Positions 62,123 to 64,000 of a stretch of 64,000 nt of DNA are shown piece by piece. The notes beneath the pieces are model-generated. The model made no database searches. It saw nothing but the letters and a program-made list of their open reading frames with translations, and was not told the origin of the DNA. Source of the DNA: Flammeovirgaceae bacterium (GTDB lineage: Bacteria > Bacteroidota > Bacteroidia > Cytophagales > Cyclobacteriaceae); the NCBI GenBank assembly GCA_021298015.1, contig JAJTGY010000007.1, forward strand, positions 1 to 64,000, read 5' to 3'. Both the position numbers and the translations under genes were made by a program. Every line of letters starts with the position of its first letter. Positions within the stretch are counted from its first letter, which is position 1.

Positions 62123-64000
62123 TCAGTTGCCGCTCAAAAAGATCTTTTCACCAAATAACTGATTACCGATCTGAATGCGTACGATGTAGATGCCGGAGGC
62201 TGCGTTGCCCAAGTCGAAAAAGTAAGTTTGATTCAGGGTGTCCGGGTATTCCATGTCCGCCAGGGATTGCCCCATCAGGTTGAGGACTTGAAGCCGAACC
62301 GCGCTGCGTTCGGGTAAGTTAAAGGTGATGCGAAAATCGGGTGTTCCCGGATACAACGCATACAGAGCGTCAATGCGCGGTGGGTTGATTTCGTCATCCT
62401 GAAATAACTCAATGTTGTCGACATAGAGATTATTGCCATTGCCGTTATACACCACCCAGGCAAGTCGTATGTTTTGCTGCTGTGCGTAATTGTTGAGGTT
62501 GAGGTAACGCTTGGCCCAATCGGACGTAAGGGCAGGCACCCATTCCGCGGGTGACTGGCGGGTGGCGAACTGCTCGCCTGTTTCATCCAACAGAATGTCG
62601 GGGTAGGTGACTCCACAATCGTGGGAAGCCAACACCTGAAGCCGTTCAACACCTGGTGAACGAAGGGCGTAACTGATGTCGAAAAATACGCTGGCTTCAA
62701 ACGCGCGACTAAAATCAAGTGCCGGACTGACCAACCAGGATTGATTGCCTGTCAACACATTCGTGAAACCTGGATATCGCATCGATGAACCAAGATTGGC
62801 GGAGGCGGTTGCCCATCCCGCCTCGGTTCCGTCTGTAGCCACTCGCCAGTTGGAAGCGGATTCAAAATTTTGCCGTAGCGGTATGGGCTCACCGCGACCA
62901 TCGACTATCGCTGGGCGAGTGACCGAATTATTCTGTGGAACATCATCCATTAGGCCGTTGGGTTGATCAACGGTGACAGAAATCGTATTGCTTCCGGGTG
63001 GGAGCGAGAGAGGTGCCAGAGCCAGGGTCATCGATTGACCTGTACCGAGGTTAAGGCTGCTTATCGTTTGGTTGACTACCGCACCTTGATTAATCTGAAT
63101 GGCTGCGCGCACGGAATTAATTGTTTCCGAGCCTTGATTTCGAATCAACAGTTCGGGTGACACGTTCGATTCGCAACTCACCCGTGTAGGCCGGTTGATT
63201 TGCTCAAGCGCAACGTCCAGGAAAGAGCCCGTCACAATCCGGATGTTATCGAGAAAAAGATTATTGCCAAATCCATTGGTAGCCTTAAACCGGAGTTGAA
63301 CCTGCGGTTGCCCCAGGTATGCACCCAGATTAATGGATTCGGTTCGCCATTGGGTCGCTCCGGACGGGCTAAAGTTACTACTGGTTTGAGGCGCTGTCTG
63401 GAGCGCGGAAGCCGACTTGTCAAAGACGACTAATGATCCCGATTTAGAACACTCGGTGGACACCAATACTTGCAGGCGGTCATTCGGCTGCCCGGGATAG
63501 GGTGCATAGGCAATATCGAATTGTAATAGTGCCTGAGCGCTGGCAGTCAGATTAACGGGCGGCAGAACCAGCATATCCACTGCTCCTTCATTTTCGTAAT
63601 CGTAGAAATTCAAACGTATGGCTTCGTTACCACCAAATCCGTTATTGGCCGCCACAATTTGCCACGTGGTGAGGCCATCCGGGTTTTGAACCTGCCAGTT
63701 GGACGGCAGACTTCCGCTGAACGTTTCAACGAGTGGGGGGCTGACGGCTGCGGTTGTTAATACGGCCAGGGATTGGTAGTTGTTGGTGGCCTTGTTATCG
63801 GATACGCCATTTACACCAAGCACCTCAAACTCCACCAGAGAAGCCCCGGCTGCCAGCGCCATTGGTGGAAGGAAAAGGTTTGCGGCATCCAGCGGGTTGA
63901 GCGTTTGGGTGAAGTTGGTATATTGAGCGTTGCCATTTACGCTTACCCGGATGCTGAAACTGGTGATCGTATTGGAGCCATAATTGCGAACCTCGATTTG
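62123..64000 (-). CDS. secreted multidomain protein with T9SS type A sorting domain (5' end outside window)
   Basis: The frame is open to the right edge of the window, so the N-terminus is missing; at least 625 residues are visible. It has repeated jelly-roll units with VQLRFKATNGFGNNLFLDNI and IRLAWVVYNGNGNNLYVDNI-type endings (MAM/CUB-like adhesive folds), alternating with CARDB-like segments (SVRAAIQINQGAVVNQTI). The C-terminal about 75 residues (PGTPDFRITFNLPE ... ASGIYIVRIQIGN) form a T9SS sorting domain. Probably a large surface adhesin or a protease whose catalytic part is beyond the edge. Confidence 0.85.
   Translation of the reverse strand, partial: QIEVRNYGSNTITSFSIRVSVNGNAQYTNFTQTLNPLDAANLFLPPMALAAGASLVEFEVLGVNGVSDNKATNNYQSLAVLTTAAVSPPLVETFSGSLPSNWQVQNPDGLTTWQIVAANNGFGGNEAIRLNFYDYENEGAVDMLVLPPVNLTASAQALLQFDIAYAPYPGQPNDRLQVLVSTECSKSGSLVVFDKSASALQTAPQTSSNFSPSGATQWRTESINLGAYLGQPQVQLRFKATNGFGNNLFLDNIRIVTGSFLDVALEQINRPTRVSCESNVSPELLIRNQGSETINSVRAAIQINQGAVVNQTISSLNLGTGQSMTLALAPLSLPPGSNTISVTVDQPNGLMDDVPQNNSVTRPAIVDGRGEPIPLRQNFESASNWRVATDGTEAGWATASANLGSSMRYPGFTNVLTGNQSWLVSPALDFSRAFEASVFFDISYALRSPGVERLQVLASHDCGVTYPDILLDETGEQFATRQSPAEWVPALTSDWAKRYLNLNNYAQQQNIRLAWVVYNGNGNNLYVDNIELFQDDEINPPRIDALYALYPGTPDFRITFNLPERSAVRLQVLNLMGQSLADMEYPDTLNQTYFFDLGNAASGIYIVRIQIGNQLFGEKIFLSGN

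Noticed and set aside
1..64000. CRISPR array, prophage, toxin-antitoxin or restriction system
   Set aside because: No regularly spaced repeats, phage structural genes, Cas proteins, methyltransferases or paired toxin/antitoxin ORFs were seen on either strand.

Overview
The window reads as chromosomal DNA of an aerobic, menaquinone-using, carotenoid-making member of the Bacteroidota, most likely order Cytophagales. This is inferred from type IX secretion C-terminal sorting domains on at least four large exported proteins, promoters with the Bacteroidota -7 element TAnnTTTG, a separated menFDBE operon, the CruF/CrtD pair, a Porin_10-type barrel, and an SBBP-repeat protein with a gliding-type C-terminus. 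Genes are dense, and many are translationally coupled by ATGA-type overlaps. No rRNA operon, CRISPR array, prophage or classical insertion sequence is visible.

Layout. 0.1-5.3 kb: menaquinone operon on the minus strand (hotdog thioesterase, menF, menD, menB, menE). 5.4-9.4 kb: histidine phosphatase, then minus-strand nif3-like, coiled-coil 'zinc ribbon' and TPR genes. 9.5-13 kb: lpxK, outer-membrane porin, miaE. 13-18.7 kb: a coupled minus-strand trio ending in a 1308-residue T9SS-secreted BNR protein. 18.7-20.2 kb: MacB-type permease and tRNA-Ser(CGA), with repeats behind the tRNA. 20.3-27.1 kb: alpha/beta hydrolase, S41 protease, M16 protease, a 74-residue protein and fabH. 27.2-34.4 kb: PEP carboxylase, an ABC-permease/M1-aminopeptidase fusion and its ATPase. 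34.5-37.9 kb: leuS carrying two foreign-looking insertions. 38.2-40.9 kb: four-subunit 2-oxoacid:ferredoxin oxidoreductase. 41.1-43.2 kb: carotenoid genes. 43.5-44.4 kb: small ORFs behind a striking palindromic operator. 44.4-48.3 kb: SGNH esterase divergent from an ABC pair (tesA/ybbA/ybbP-like layout). 48.3-51.6 kb: a secreted SBBP protein broken by one in-frame TGA. 51.6-56.4 kb: YdcF, a TerB-ABCG transporter and a lipoprotein. 56.5-57.1 kb: GIY-YIG nuclease and tRNA(CAT) in a partly decayed tandem duplication. 57.1-64 kb: M50 protease, T9SS proteins, a PASTA protein and ddl.

The most unusual signal is in leuS. A 513-bp (171-codon) segment bounded by about 23-25-bp inverted repeats, containing three GC-rich palindromes and encoding a full DUF559 endonuclease-like domain, sits in frame between two strands at the start of the LeuRS editing (CP1) domain. 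A second, short AT-rich repeat is also translated in frame in the same gene. With the GIY-YIG/tRNA duplication, the pseudo-tRNA split by a palindrome, and the duplicated tRNA-Ser 3' end, four repeat- or nuclease-type invasions touch translation genes here. This suggests a class of small palindrome-associated, endonuclease-driven elements; that is a hypothesis from sequence alone.
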